From: Candidatus Peregrinibacteria bacterium
GTDB lineage: Bacteria > Patescibacteriota > Gracilibacteria > CAIRYL01
Assembly (NCBI GenBank): GCA_016220175.1
Contig: JACRHZ010000056.1
Span: 1-35,808 of the forward strand
Length of the DNA stretch: 35,808 nt
Direction of reading: 5' to 3'
A program made the translations under genes and the position numbers. The notes beneath the pieces are model-generated. The model did no database searches, was not told the DNA's origin, and saw nothing but the letters and a program-made list of their open reading frames with translations. Positions 8,597 through 18,776 of the stretch are shown here, piece by piece; the first letter of the stretch is position 1, and the number at the start of each line of letters is the position of its first letter.

Positions 8597-10984
8597 ATGA
8601 AAAAACTCCTTTCTCTCTCTCTGGCTGTTCTCATTACATTTTCTGCCTCCGCACCAATTTTTGCGGCTGAAGATCGAGGGCTCACATATTCTCAAAAAAC
8701 TCTTTACGGAACTATTACAAAACCAAAAGGAGGAGAAGAAATTGCTATTACTGCCGAAGAAGAAAGTAAAGCGATTGCAGAGCTCATTGAAAAGCATAAG
8801 CCAATTGACTCTACGTTTGATATTCAGGGAACAGTTGGTCCAAATAAAACTGCATCGACGTATATTACGACTCCGATGCCGGAAGAAATTTCGAATTTTC
8901 ATATCGACAAAATTTCTGGCGACAGTATTACATTTGCGTGGAATCCAAGACCAGTATTTAACTATCTTGAGCAGGGAACATATGCGGTAAATTCCATTAG
9001 AAATATGGATGGACAGACTGAGGTCCCGCATTTTCAAAATGATGAGAATAAAATTGATTATTCACAAGTCGTGAAGAGAAATAAAGAAGTCACTCTTTCA
9101 TTTATTGATAACAAAAAAAATCCTCGTAATTTTGTTCCTGAACTAATACCTCCAAACGAAGTTCCTCAAGGTGCAGAAAATATTCATTCAACAGAACACT
9201 CTATAAGTGGAAGAGCTGTTAATTATGATTACGCTACTTCATGTACATACATACAACATTGGAATCTAGCTTGTGATTTAAACACAGGAAAGTGCCCCCC
9301 TGGAGCAGACAGATGTCTTAATTATCCTGTTCCAGTACAGGTTGATGCCACTTGTGAATATGATGTCGGATACACATATTTCTGGCAAGATCTGGATGGG
9401 AAAATAATAGGAAACAAAGTGAACAATCCGAACGTAAGTATTGACTATAAAATGCCTCTTCCAAAAGGAATTTATGAATTTATTCTTTGGATGGAAGTGA
9501 AGGTGAATGGAGAAGAAAATCCGCATCATCCTCCAATTTCATTTGTCGAGCAAAAAAGGGAAAGGATTGCAGAAAGAGAGACTTTCCGTGACTGGAATGA
9601 CTATGTACGAATTGCTGCTCGTGCTGGAAAAGAAAAAACAGATCCTCCAAAAGGTAAAGATGACAATGCAAGCGAAGGCGGCACGAAATCGGCGCCTGAT
9701 CCGGGAGAGTGTCCTCCAAGTCCCATTTGTGATCCAACATGTTTTAAGCCTCCATCAGGGAAATACGCAATTCACAACGAATATGTTCTCGTCGATGATT
9801 TTGAAACGTACGAAATTTGGTACAACGTGGCAGATGAATCGGAATCTGATCATCCATATTTACAGCATCTCGGAGTCACGAGAAATCCGGAAGTAAGCCA
9901 TAAAATTGATCTTGCGATCAGTGATCCCAGAATAACTGAAATTACCGTTCCATTCACAGATATCATTGATGACAATGGGAAAAAATTTGATCCTTCAAAA
10001 ACGTATTATTTCAGTCTGTTCGAAATTCAACGAATGAATACAATCGATGGAAAAGATCAAAGTGTAGTTCCTGTTGATCTTCAAAGTGCAACAAATGATG
10101 CGGGATATCTTTTTGCCGCGACAACACCGACCGGAGGAATGGAAATAAAAATAGAAAATGGAGAAGCCACATATCCAGAATATACGAATGCAAAAATAGA
10201 AGTAGAAATGAGAGGAATGACCGCAAAAGCAGATCAAAATGGGGTTTTTGAAATCCCAGATGTTTCGTATTTGAGTTTGAATCCAGCATCAACAATGCAT
10301 TCTATTTTTGCAACATACCTTTCGGATGATACGAAATTTGCTTCCAGTCAGGATGATAATGCGCTCTATCTGGGAGCAAATCGTGATGCATCATTTTTTA
10401 AGACTCAGGCGCTTGCGATGACTCCCCCACTTCTCAATATTGAAACCGAACCGTACGGAACCATATATGATTCATGGACAAAAGAACCCGTGAAAAATGC
10501 AGAAGTACGACTTTCGGGACTGTCCATCAATCGCCAAGGAGTCGAAAATCCATACGAACTTATTCAAGAAACGGGAAGTGATGGATTTTTCAGCTTCTTC
10601 GCCGCTCCCGGAAAATACGTTCTCGAAGTGCTTTCCATCAATAATAATCAAAATACTACCTATACTTTTCCAACAAAAGCACTTTTAGGACAATGCGAAA
10701 ACATTCGGAAAAACGGTGATGGAATTTATACGGATGTCTATTGCCGAGATCCGCTCGAAAATATTTTGATTGCTGACAAAATCCTCCACTATGACATTCC
10801 AATTGATCCAACGGTGCGAGGAGAAAATGCGCCGCCGAACAAAAAAGTGTATTTGAAGAATGCGAGTACAGGGAATATAGTTGACGAGAAAATCGCCACT
10901 CCCCAGGGAAAATTTTCATTCTTTGTTCCTCTGGGAACGTACACAGCTGAAGATGAAAATGGAAATCTTCTTTCAATACTTTGA
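8597..10984 (+). CDS. Large secreted surface protein (paralogue 2)
   Basis: A 795-residue protein starting at the ATG at 8597, which gives a signal peptide (MKKLLSLSLAVLITFSASA, likely cleaved before EDRG). It aligns by eye along most of its length with the 5711-8413 product: WNPRPVF near 115, VLVDDFETYEIW near 395, TYYFSLFEI near 470, ATYLSDDT near 575, and two carboxypeptidase-regulatory-like modules at about 617-681 (SDGFFSFFAAPGKYVLEVL) and 737-786 (GKFSFFVPLGTYTAE). A Cys/Pro-rich patch (CPPSPICDPTCFKPP) lies mid-protein. No anchor of its own; the next gene, 16 bases downstream, is a membrane-anchored relative and probably acts with it. Confidence 0.85.
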   Translation: MKKLLSLSLAVLITFSASAPIFAAEDRGLTYSQKTLYGTITKPKGGEEIAITAEEESKAIAELIEKHKPIDSTFDIQGTVGPNKTASTYITTPMPEEISNFHIDKISGDSITFAWNPRPVFNYLEQGTYAVNSIRNMDGQTEVPHFQNDENKIDYSQVVKRNKEVTLSFIDNKKNPRNFVPELIPPNEVPQGAENIHSTEHSISGRAVNYDYATSCTYIQHWNLACDLNTGKCPPGADRCLNYPVPVQVDATCEYDVGYTYFWQDLDGKIIGNKVNNPNVSIDYKMPLPKGIYEFILWMEVKVNGEENPHHPPISFVEQKRERIAERETFRDWNDYVRIAARAGKEKTDPPKGKDDNASEGGTKSAPDPGECPPSPICDPTCFKPPSGKYAIHNEYVLVDDFETYEIWYNVADESESDHPYLQHLGVTRNPEVSHKIDLAISDPRITEITVPFTDIIDDNGKKFDPSKTYYFSLFEIQRMNTIDGKDQSVVPVDLQSATNDAGYLFAATTPTGGMEIKIENGEATYPEYTNAKIEVEMRGMTAKADQNGVFEIPDVSYLSLNPASTMHSIFATYLSDDTKFASSQDDNALYLGANRDASFFKTQALAMTPPLLNIETEPYGTIYDSWTKEPVKNAEVRLSGLSINRQGVENPYELIQETGSDGFFSFFAAPGKYVLEVLSINNNQNTTYTFPTKALLGQCENIRKNGDGIYTDVYCRDPLENILIADKILHYDIPIDPTVRGENAPPNKKVYLKNASTGNIVDEKIATPQGKFSFFVPLGTYTAEDENGNLLSIL

Positions 10985-11000
10985 TCTCTTTTGTCTTCTC

Positions 11001-11777
11001 ATGAAATCAATCTCACATATTTTTCGCGGCATCTTCGTCATCAGTTTCATGCTGATGTGCTTTGCAGAGTTCACTCTTGCATCTGCAGCAGGACAAATTC
11101 CAGTTGAACAGAGAAATAAGAGGCAACTCGTAGTGCTCTGGCAGGAAAGCCAAGTATTCGGACAAGGATTTCATAGACCATATTCTGCACTTGTTCTTGA
11201 GGACGAAAATGACGATAAACTCTGGGAAGGAAATACCGACGCAAAAGGAGCTTTTAGTTTTCTTCTTCCTGTAGGAACAGTGAATCCAGCTCGCGAACAT
11301 ACACTTCTCCTCAAAGCATATGATCAATTTGGAAGAGATATTCTCAAGGATGACGGAACTCCCGATACTCTCAAAGCACGAGTGCTTCCGGGACTTCAGG
11401 CTGAAGGAAAAACTGATCCAAATGCTGAAATACTCCTTTTGGATTCGAGCGGAAAACTCCTCAATAAGTTTGAATCCGATGAGAATGGAAATTATGTCGT
11501 GTTTAACGCGCCGGAAGGCAGTACCCTGAAGATTCAGAAAGATGAAAAATACGTCGAAATTCCCTTTCAAAAAGACAATATTGGAAGTACATATGTAAAT
11601 GAAGGTTCAACTACGATTCCAAAGACAAATACCGATCCAAAGCAAAATTCGACTCCTTCTCAAGTTTCTGAGGCATCTGGATCTTCTCTTCTGTATATTC
11701 TCGGAGGAGTTGTCATAGCGGCACTTTTGGGAGTTGGGATTTTGTTCAGGAAGAAAAGAAAGGAGGAGAATTTTTAA
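11001..11777 (+). CDS. Membrane-anchored surface protein with C-terminal TM and basic tail
   Basis: A 258-residue protein with an N-terminal signal (core about 8-30), one or two beta-sandwich modules similar to those of the larger neighbours (DAKGAFSFLLPVG; AYDQFGRDIL resembles LDQFGKNLL in the first paralogue), a Thr/Pro/Ser-rich spacer, and a C-terminal helix (LLYILGGVVIAALLGVGILF) followed by RKKRKEE. That is a stop-transfer anchor like that of Gram-positive wall proteins but without LPxTG. The frame stays open upstream to a TTG at 10881, but the ATG at 11001 gives the signal peptide. The stop codon lies inside repeat copy B. Confidence 0.8.
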   Translation: MKSISHIFRGIFVISFMLMCFAEFTLASAAGQIPVEQRNKRQLVVLWQESQVFGQGFHRPYSALVLEDENDDKLWEGNTDAKGAFSFLLPVGTVNPAREHTLLLKAYDQFGRDILKDDGTPDTLKARVLPGLQAEGKTDPNAEILLLDSSGKLLNKFESDENGNYVVFNAPEGSTLKIQKDEKYVEIPFQKDNIGSTYVNEGSTTIPKTNTDPKQNSTPSQVSEASGSSLLYILGGVVIAALLGVGILFRKKRKEENF

Positions 11778-11946
11778 TTTTGAAATTTTATCCCGCAATG
11801 CGGGACTAAATAAATTCTAATTTTTAAATCTTAATTTCTAAAGATGAAAACTTTTTTAACACGGCAAAAATAAAAAAAAATTAGAAATTAAAAATTAGGC
11901 ATTAAGATTTATTTAAAAATTTCAAAATTTTAAATTAAAAATTTCC
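11770..11946. repeat. AT-rich inverted-repeat element, copy B (MITE-like)
   Basis: Same structure and orientation as copy A at 8413-8590 (shared runs such as AAATAAATTCTAATTTTTAA near the left and AAATTAAAAATTTCCCAC at the right). The left end overlaps and supplies the stop codon of the upstream gene. It differs by a GC-rich insert, TCCCGCAATGCGGGA, at 11791-11805, a perfect 6-bp hairpin with a 3-base loop. Confidence 0.75.
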
Positions 11947-11967
11947 CACAGTAAAACAAATATATAA

Positions 11968-14900
11968 ATGAAATCTATTCTCAAATACATTTTTGGTTCA
12001 CTTCTGCTTTTCCTTTCTTTTGGAAATGGTTTTGCATTTGCGGGAAATGTAGAAATTCATGTGCACAAAAATACGTATGACGGGGATGAATGGACGAGCA
12101 GTATTTACCCGATCAAAATAACGATAACTGATGTGGTGGCGGGAACTCCTCTTGGAATCACAGAAACGCACGGTCTTGATATTGATCCGGCTCTTGGAGC
12201 TTTAAAACTCAGAGACACTCCACTTGAATGTCATTTTGAGTGGCCAAATCCAGATCCAGATATTCCGGAAAAAATCATAAAAGACAAAAAAGTGAATGTG
12301 TACGAACAAATGCTCGCGGGAGAATTTATTGTTCCTCCAGTCCGAATCATCGATGAACGAATTTTGGTTGCCAATAAAGTTCCAAAAATTATGCCTTTTT
12401 GCGGAGGAAGTACAGAAGCAGAATATGATGAATTTGAAAAACAAATTGTGAATTCGGAAATCATGCCGGATAATCCATACCGAATTTATCAGAATTATCT
12501 TTCTCTGGCCACTGAAGGGAAAATAACGACCTCCATCGCCAAACCTCTTGAGCCGCAAAAAATAGATACGACAAATCCAGACCAAATTCTCGGATATGGA
12601 TGCCAAGTAGAAATGCGCGATGAAAAGGGAGAAATTGTAAGAGATAAAACTACTGGAAATCCGATCATGAAGAATGGACTTTGTGAAGCAAGTGGTGATG
12701 CAAAAATTGATCTCATCGTTCTTTCTGACGCAAGTGAGCCGGTTATTCGCGCAACCATTGATGATCCGCTCGTGCAAGGAGTGAATGCGGAAGTCAGTGA
12801 ACTCGTGACGATGGTGGGAAATTTTGCAATTCGAACGACATCACTTCTCGACTGGGCTCTCGCGATTGACGAAACTGGATTTCGAAATGAAAAAATCACG
12901 CTTGTCTATAATAAAGCGCTCAATATCGTGAATGGATTTTTCATTCTCGCGCTTATTATCATCGCACTTCTCTGGAATTTTTCCATGATCATTGCCAAAG
13001 AACAACTGAAACGAATGGTCATTCTTTTTGTGATTGGAGGAGTTTGTGTATATTTTGCACTTCCTCTCACTCGTCTTCTCGTTGATGGAACGAATATTCT
13101 CCAGAGAACACTCCTCGTGAAACAAGAAGCTGGCGATAGTGAAGTACAAAGTGCGATACAAGTGTACGGAGGGGAACTTGCTAAGCCTGGTCTTTCTGAT
13201 GCAGAGAGAACACGAATTCAAACCCAACTTGATGCTCTTCGAAATTCACTCAAAACAAAACGAATTTCGGCATCTGATATTCTTTCCGCGTACGATATCG
13301 ATTACGGAGGATTTGTTGGACTTCAAAAAACGATTTACGTTTCAAAAGATTATCCAACTGGAGATGATCTGACGGTAAATGATCAAAGTAAATTTGTCAT
13401 GAAAGATGATCTTTTTATTGATCGTTTTCAAGAACGAACATATTTCAATCTCACACTCATCGGGCTCGGCGCGATTGCACAATTCCTCATCGCCATGATC
13501 CTGCTTTTCAGATACGTAATTCTCTGGTTTCTCCTCATATTTTCCCCATTCCTTCTCGTACTTGCGCTCTTTAATACGACGAGATTCCTTTTCAGATATT
13601 GGGTATGGCTCTATGCAAGATGGCTTCTTATCGGACCAATTCTCGCGATGACACTATATATAGTCGTGAATATCTGGAGTCTTACCGGAGTACCACTTGA
13701 AAGTGCATACAATGCTCCGAGTAGCCTCATCTTTCCCAACACGACAAATTTGTATGTCGCCGCTCCCGGAGTTACTTCGGGCTATTTAAATACGCCACGA
13801 GAGGTGATGAAATATATCTCTGCACTCATGATGCTCTATATGGCAGTAATTCTCCCCTTCTGGCTCACGAGATATATTCGAGGAGAAATGCCAACACTCA
13901 GTGCAAAATTTTTCGAAAAAAAGAAAAAATTCTTTACTCCAGAAGGACCACTTACAGTTACGCCGACTCAAGAACCTCCACAAAAACCAGAACTCCAAAA
14001 ACCAATAAAAACAGAACTGAGCGAGATGCCAACCTTAAAAACAGACTTGACGAACATGCCTCCTGTTCCCGTAACTGTAGTGGCTCATACCGATTCACAA
14101 GGAAAAGAAACTGAAAAGGATAATCAGATTTCGACACAGCAAGTTACAAGAGAAGCAGGAACGAGAGAATCCACCAAAACGGAAACAAGTACGCACCAAA
14201 CTACGAGTACAAAAGACCTTATTAACACTCTGAATATTCTCCAGGCATCACAAACGCTGAGTAAGTCAGTTGATATGAAATCTGCCCGAATGGAATCGCA
14301 AAAAGATCGTATCGTAAGCGAGATCCAGAAACGCGCAGAACGGGGAGATACGATTGCCATAAAAGCAATAGGAAAAATCGATGCTACTGCTGATATTACC
14401 GCAAATGTAAAGGCAAAAGCAGATGTGAGTGCCAATGCAAAAGTTCACGCAGATGTCATTGCGACAGAAAGAAGGACAACGCATGTTACGCAAACTGCTC
14501 CGGATATATCATCTCCAGAACATAAAACTGCTGTCGGAAAAGCTCACGAAGAAATTGAAAAATCTTCGCTTGTGAGCCACGCAAATATTCGTGAACAAGT
14601 TGAAAGTGAGCAAAAAGCAAAATCGTTGGAGCGTGAAAAAGAAAGACTTGTCTCCAAAAGTCCTGTCGCTGAGGAAGTCACCCAGAAATCAAGAGAAGAC
14701 GCTCTCAAAAAAATGGTTTCAGGAAGTTCTCCTAAAGGACCAGAAGATGGAGTGCCTGAAAAAGGTCCGGACATTCCTCCTCAAAACGCGAAGAAAGAGG
14801 AGAAACTCAAAGCCCTCGGAAAAGAAGGTCCACCACAAGTTGATGCGCCACAGGGAACTCATGGTCCAAAAATGGCAGCAGCTCTCGATTTAGCTTCTCC

Positions 14901-15489
14901 ATCAGATACTCCGGATACCGGAGGCGAGCCGGAAGATGACAGCGATCTCTACGTTGAAAGAACGCATGAAAAGAAAAAGATGAAGACATTTGATGAAGAA
15001 CTTGATTTTGAAGATAGTGAAAATTCCGGAGAATACGAACCCCCAAACCGAGCCGAATCGAAAGGACAATTAGGAGTAAATGAAACAGAAGAAAAACTCG
15101 AAAGAGAGGGTGAAATTGAATCTATTTCAAGCGAGAAAATTTCACCAGTATTTGGGGAAAATTTTGAGGAAAATCTGAATACAAACATTTCCGCTACATC
15201 TGGAGAAAAACGTTCCGAGAGAAAAGCGCTGAGAAACGAGGGAGAAGAAAAAGATCTGAATGCACCCGATGATGACAATTCTGATCCACAGGATAAGAAG
15301 AAAAGTGGAAGTGGTGGAAATCAAAAAAATACAAAAGCTCAGAATTTTCCAGATGTTTCTGCGGATGATGACAAAGAGGAATCGGCTTCAAATCCAAAAA
15401 AAATAAATATTGAGGAAGAAATTGAACGAGAGGAAAAAGAAGAGAATATTACGGCTATTTCTCAGGATGATGAAAATAAGATCGCGTAA
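11968..15489 (+). CDS. VirB6/TrbL-like polytopic membrane protein with long cytoplasmic tail
   Basis: A 1173-residue protein. N-terminal signal (SLLLFLSFGNGFAFAG), then a ~290-residue external domain, then a cluster of membrane helices: about 316-340, 349-372, 493-570 (three to four closely packed, including RYVILWFLLIFSPFLLVLAL), and 613-632. This pattern fits the VirB6/TrbL channel component of type IV secretion systems. Residues about 640-1173 are hydrophilic and low-complexity, with Pro/Glu/Lys/Thr-rich stretches, Ala/Asp/Val repeats (KADVSANAKVHADV) and very acidic segments. No VirB4, VirB11 or VirD4 ATPase is in the window, so a complete secretion system cannot be claimed. It sits between the surface proteins and ClpC. 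Confidence 0.7.
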   Translation: MKSILKYIFGSLLLFLSFGNGFAFAGNVEIHVHKNTYDGDEWTSSIYPIKITITDVVAGTPLGITETHGLDIDPALGALKLRDTPLECHFEWPNPDPDIPEKIIKDKKVNVYEQMLAGEFIVPPVRIIDERILVANKVPKIMPFCGGSTEAEYDEFEKQIVNSEIMPDNPYRIYQNYLSLATEGKITTSIAKPLEPQKIDTTNPDQILGYGCQVEMRDEKGEIVRDKTTGNPIMKNGLCEASGDAKIDLIVLSDASEPVIRATIDDPLVQGVNAEVSELVTMVGNFAIRTTSLLDWALAIDETGFRNEKITLVYNKALNIVNGFFILALIIIALLWNFSMIIAKEQLKRMVILFVIGGVCVYFALPLTRLLVDGTNILQRTLLVKQEAGDSEVQSAIQVYGGELAKPGLSDAERTRIQTQLDALRNSLKTKRISASDILSAYDIDYGGFVGLQKTIYVSKDYPTGDDLTVNDQSKFVMKDDLFIDRFQERTYFNLTLIGLGAIAQFLIAMILLFRYVILWFLLIFSPFLLVLALFNTTRFLFRYWVWLYARWLLIGPILAMTLYIVVNIWSLTGVPLESAYNAPSSLIFPNTTNLYVAAPGVTSGYLNTPREVMKYISALMMLYMAVILPFWLTRYIRGEMPTLSAKFFEKKKKFFTPEGPLTVTPTQEPPQKPELQKPIKTELSEMPTLKTDLTNMPPVPVTVVAHTDSQGKETEKDNQISTQQVTREAGTRESTKTETSTHQTTSTKDLINTLNILQASQTLSKSVDMKSARMESQKDRIVSEIQKRAERGDTIAIKAIGKIDATADITANVKAKADVSANAKVHADVIATERRTTHVTQTAPDISSPEHKTAVGKAHEEIEKSSLVSHANIREQVESEQKAKSLEREKERLVSKSPVAEEVTQKSREDALKKMVSGSSPKGPEDGVPEKGPDIPPQNAKKEEKLKALGKEGPPQVDAPQGTHGPKMAAALDLASPSDTPDTGGEPEDDSDLYVERTHEKKKMKTFDEELDFEDSENSGEYEPPNRAESKGQLGVNETEEKLEREGEIESISSEKISPVFGENFEENLNTNISATSGEKRSERKALRNEGEEKDLNAPDDDNSDPQDKKKSGSGGNQKNTKAQNFPDVSADDDKEESASNPKKINIEEEIEREEKEENITAISQDDENKIA

Positions 15490-15512
15490 TTTGTAATTGA
15501 CGCACTTTCCCC

Positions 15513-15541
15513 TTCCAAAATCTTCAAAAATGTGATAGAAT
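15513..15541 (+). promoter_or_regulatory. Extended -10 promoter of clpC-like gene
   Basis: TTCCAA (15513-15518), 17-base spacer, TAGAAT (15536-15541) preceded by TGA, an extended -10. It lies about 60 bases before the ATG. No CIRCE-type repeat is seen. Confidence 0.5.
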
Positions 15542-15600
15542 GCTATGAAACTCTAGAGAAATTCCATTTTTAACACAAAAATACATTTTATCTTTGATCT

Positions 15601-18600
15601 ATGTTCTTCTCCAAAAAAAGCGACAATACGCCAGAGCAGTCGTCACAAAGGTCTGGAAATCCAACTTCTCCTACAAATTCTGCAGGAAAAGGAGCATCTC
15701 CTCAAACAGCACGAGTAAGCTCAAGCGCTCCGGCATCGAGTGCAGCAATAGATCAGTATTTTTCTGATAGCCTTCGCAGAGTGCTTATCGCTGCTGGTTC
15801 AGAGGCAAAAACGGTTAAAGCGCCGGATATTGATACCGAACATCTTCTCCTTGGGCTTCTCATGAAAAGAGATCAGGTTATGGAACAGATGTTTGAGAAA
15901 TTCCAGGTACGTCCAGACGAACTCGAACAATTTGTACGCGAAAGATTAAACCTCGGAAAGGAAGATCCGAAAAAACTCACTTTTTCGCCACGTGCGAAAC
16001 AAGCGCTTCTTTTTGCGGACGAAGAGCGAAGAAAATATAATCATCATGCAACAAATCCAGAACATCTTCTTCTCGCGCTTATTCGTGAAGGAGAAGGAGT
16101 TGCTGCCCAAACTCTCAAAAAATTTGGAATTGAAATGGACCTTGCAGATTCAGTAGTAGAAAGTGTTGTTGGTCATGGAGAAGAAAAAGATGTACTCACC
16201 GGAAATGGAGAAACGCCATGTCTCGATCAATTCGGAGAAGATCTCTGCGCCAAGGCGCGAGAAGGAAAGCTTGATCCCGTCATTGGTCGTTCACAAGAAA
16301 TAGAGCGAACAGTTCATATTCTTGCTCGCAGAAGAAAAAATAATCCAGTACTTATCGGAGAACCGGGAGTTGGAAAAACTGCCATTGTTGAAGGTCTTGC
16401 TTTTCGAATTGTCACCGGAAATGTTCCTGATATTCTGAAAGGAAAACGAATTGTTGCGGTGACGATAAATTCTCTTTTGGCAGGAGCTTCCAAGCGAGGC
16501 GAATTTGAGGAACGTCTTCAAAAAGTCATTAAGGAAGTAATTAATTCCAAAGGAGATGTAATTCTCTTTATCGATGAAATTCACACGCTTATTTCTGAAG
16601 GAAGCACTGATGCGGCAAATATTCTAAAACCGCCACTTGCAAGGGGAGAACTCCATTGTATTGGCGCAACAACTACGGGTGAATATCACCAATATATCGA
16701 AGAAGATGCTGCTTTAGAACGCAGATTTCAACCGGTTACTATTCCGGAACCAAGCGTTGAAGAAACATACGAAATTCTTCAGGGAGTGCGTGATAAATAC
16801 GAAGCATTTCATAAAGTAAAAATTAGTGATGAAATTCTCAAACTTGCGGTAAAACTTTCAGATCGTTTTGTAAATGACCGATTCCTTCCGGATAAAGCGT
16901 TCGATCTCATCGATGAAGCGAGCGTAATGTGTAAAATTCCTTCTCTTGCCATGCCGGAAAATATCAAGAAACTTCAGCATGAAATTGAGAGGCTCAAATC
17001 AGAGGAAGAACGAGCGAAACAGGTAATTAATCTTGAAGAAATTACACGACTCGAAAAAGCTATTGAGGCAAAGCAAAAGAATCTCGAAGAAGAAAAACAA
17101 AAGATTAGTGATGAAAAAGCGACAGCGCACGATGAAATCCAGCCGGAACATCTCCAGAAAATTATTTCTCGTTGGACTGGCGTTCCCATCGAAAATCTCA
17201 GCACATCAGAAACAGAAAAACTTATGTCTCTCCAGGATGAAATGCACAAAAATGTGATCGGACAAGAGATCGCGATTAATGCCCTCGCTCAGGCTGTAAG
17301 AAGAAGCAGGGCCGGAATTAAAGATCCGACGAAACCCATTGCCTCTTTTCTCTTCATGGGACCAACAGGAGTGGGAAAAACAGAAGTATGTAAGGTTCTC
17401 GCCCTGAATCTCTTTGGAACAAAAGAATCCGTCATTCGCTTTGATATGAGTGAATTTATGGAGAAACACGCAGTTTCAAGACTTCTCGGACCTCCTCCCG
17501 GATATGTGGGATATGAAAAAGGCGGAGAACTTACTGAAGCGGTGAGAAAACATTCATATTCGATTGTCCTTTTCGATGAAGTGGAAAAAGCAAATCCTGA
17601 TGTATTCAATATTCTTCTCCAAATTCTCGATGACGGAAGAGTGACTGATAATCACGGAAGACTCGTGAGTTTTAAAAATACGATTATCGTATGTACTTCT
17701 AACCTTGCTTCAAAAACTATTTCCGAAGCATATCAAAATGGAGTGCCAAAAGAAGTGGATGCAAAGGATAAATTCTTTGATTCTCTTCGAAAAAGAGTAT
17801 TACCGGAATTGAAACAATTCTTCAGACCGGAACTTATTAATCGATTTGAGGATGTTATTTTCTTTGAACCGCTCACGATTGAACATATCGTAAAAATCGT
17901 AGACATCATGATCGCGAAAACCAAAAAGCTTCTTGCAGAAAAAGATATTACGCTCCACATCAGCAACGCCGCCAAGAAACATATCGCCGAAAATGGTGGA
18001 TTTGATCCAGAATTTGGCGCACGTCCTCTTCAAAGAGCCATTCTGCGTCTTGTGGAAAATCCCCTTTCTGACTCGATTATTATGGGCGAATTTGTTCAAG
18101 GCGATCACGTCGTTGTGGATGCAGGGAAAAGTGAGTCTGGAAAAGCAGAACTTGTTTTCAAAAAAGGTGTCCGCGGAATGGATGAAAATGAAGGAGAAAT
18201 TTACTTCACGGAACAAGAAAAAACTCAAACAGGAGTGCTCGGCGATATTGAATCCGCAGTTAATTCGGAAAGCGTCGCAAATACTGTTTCTTCTCCAGCA
18301 TTTGATGAGAAAAATGGACTTGTGTCCTCAGATGATATTGAAGCACTCAAACATGAAGGTCTGACCGATGAGCAGATTCAGACATTTTGGAAACAAGATA
18401 CAACGCAGGGAAATATGTTTGTATTCCAATTTAAAAATCCGAATGAATTCCAGTCCCTTGAAATATTTGCCGGAATGGAAAAAGATATCAAGGAAAAGGT
18501 GTTACAGCTTTGGAATAAAACCCATCCTGATGCTCCGAGCGCTGCTCTGATAAACACTCAAGCAGAATCTGGACTCCAGAAATCAGTTTCAAAAGAAGAG

Positions 18601-18714
18601 TCAGAAAAGGCAGCGGGACTCGAGAAAGTTCCAGTCGCAGCCTCAGAAGCAACCTCAGGAAATACTGCTCCTCAAGACTTCGAATTTGTGGATGGGCACA
18701 TTGTGAGCAACTAG
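15601..18714 (+). CDS. clpC: ClpC-type AAA+ unfoldase with N- and C-terminal extensions
   Basis: A 1037-residue Hsp100 protein that unfolds substrates with ATP. After a ~48-residue Ser/Pro/Thr-rich leader come two Clp-N repeats (about 50-200: [24 protein letters not shown]). NBD1 has Walker A GEPGVGKT at 253-260 and Walker B ILFIDEIH at 321-328. A short ClpC-sized middle coiled coil lies around 460-510. NBD2 has GPTGVGKT at 587-594, FDEVEKA near 658 and GARPLQRA. The region where ClpC or ClpA carries the ClpP-binding (I/L/V)-G-F loop (about 700-745) shows no such tripeptide. Residues from about 860 to 1037 are a non-Clp acidic tail. No clpP is nearby. Its place after the VirB6-like gene suggests a linked role. 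Confidence 0.9.
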   Translation: MFFSKKSDNTPEQSSQRSGNPTSPTNSAGKGASPQTARVSSSAPASSAAIDQYFSDSLRRVLIAAGSEAKTVKAPDIDTEHLLLGLLMKRDQVMEQMFEKFQVRPDELEQFVRERLNLGKEDPKKLTFSPRAKQALLFADEERRKYNHHATNPEHLLLALIREGEGVAAQTLKKFGIEMDLADSVVESVVGHGEEKDVLTGNGETPCLDQFGEDLCAKAREGKLDPVIGRSQEIERTVHILARRRKNNPVLIGEPGVGKTAIVEGLAFRIVTGNVPDILKGKRIVAVTINSLLAGASKRGEFEERLQKVIKEVINSKGDVILFIDEIHTLISEGSTDAANILKPPLARGELHCIGATTTGEYHQYIEEDAALERRFQPVTIPEPSVEETYEILQGVRDKYEAFHKVKISDEILKLAVKLSDRFVNDRFLPDKAFDLIDEASVMCKIPSLAMPENIKKLQHEIERLKSEEERAKQVINLEEITRLEKAIEAKQKNLEEEKQKISDEKATAHDEIQPEHLQKIISRWTGVPIENLSTSETEKLMSLQDEMHKNVIGQEIAINALAQAVRRSRAGIKDPTKPIASFLFMGPTGVGKTEVCKVLALNLFGTKESVIRFDMSEFMEKHAVSRLLGPPPGYVGYEKGGELTEAVRKHSYSIVLFDEVEKANPDVFNILLQILDDGRVTDNHGRLVSFKNTIIVCTSNLASKTISEAYQNGVPKEVDAKDKFFDSLRKRVLPELKQFFRPELINRFEDVIFFEPLTIEHIVKIVDIMIAKTKKLLAEKDITLHISNAAKKHIAENGGFDPEFGARPLQRAILRLVENPLSDSIIMGEFVQGDHVVVDAGKSESGKAELVFKKGVRGMDENEGEIYFTEQEKTQTGVLGDIESAVNSESVANTVSSPAFDEKNGLVSSDDIEALKHEGLTDEQIQTFWKQDTTQGNMFVFQFKNPNEFQSLEIFAGMEKDIKEKVLQLWNKTHPDAPSAALINTQAESGLQKSVSKEESEKAAGLEKVPVAASEATSGNTAPQDFEFVDGHIVSN

Positions 18715-18715
18715 A

Positions 18716-18776
18716 AAAAGTACAAAATACAAAGTACAAAACACAAAACATATTTTTGTACTTTTAGTTTTGTGCT
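18716..18776. terminator. Probable bidirectional terminator between convergent genes
   Basis: The short gap between the clpC-like stop and the convergent minus-strand stop is filled with AAAAGTACAAAA-type repeats on the left and TTTTTGTACTTTT on the right, which can pair into an A/U-rich hairpin with T-runs in both directions. Confidence 0.5.

Noticed and set aside
12202-12777. Long minus-strand open frame inside the VirB6-like gene.
   Set aside because: Antisense shadow in a region of clear plus-strand coding; the product is a low-quality Phe/Cys/Ser-rich sequence.
11968-15489. A complete type IV secretion system.
   Set aside because: Only a VirB6-like membrane protein is present. No VirB4, VirB11, VirD4, relaxase or pilin is seen in the window.
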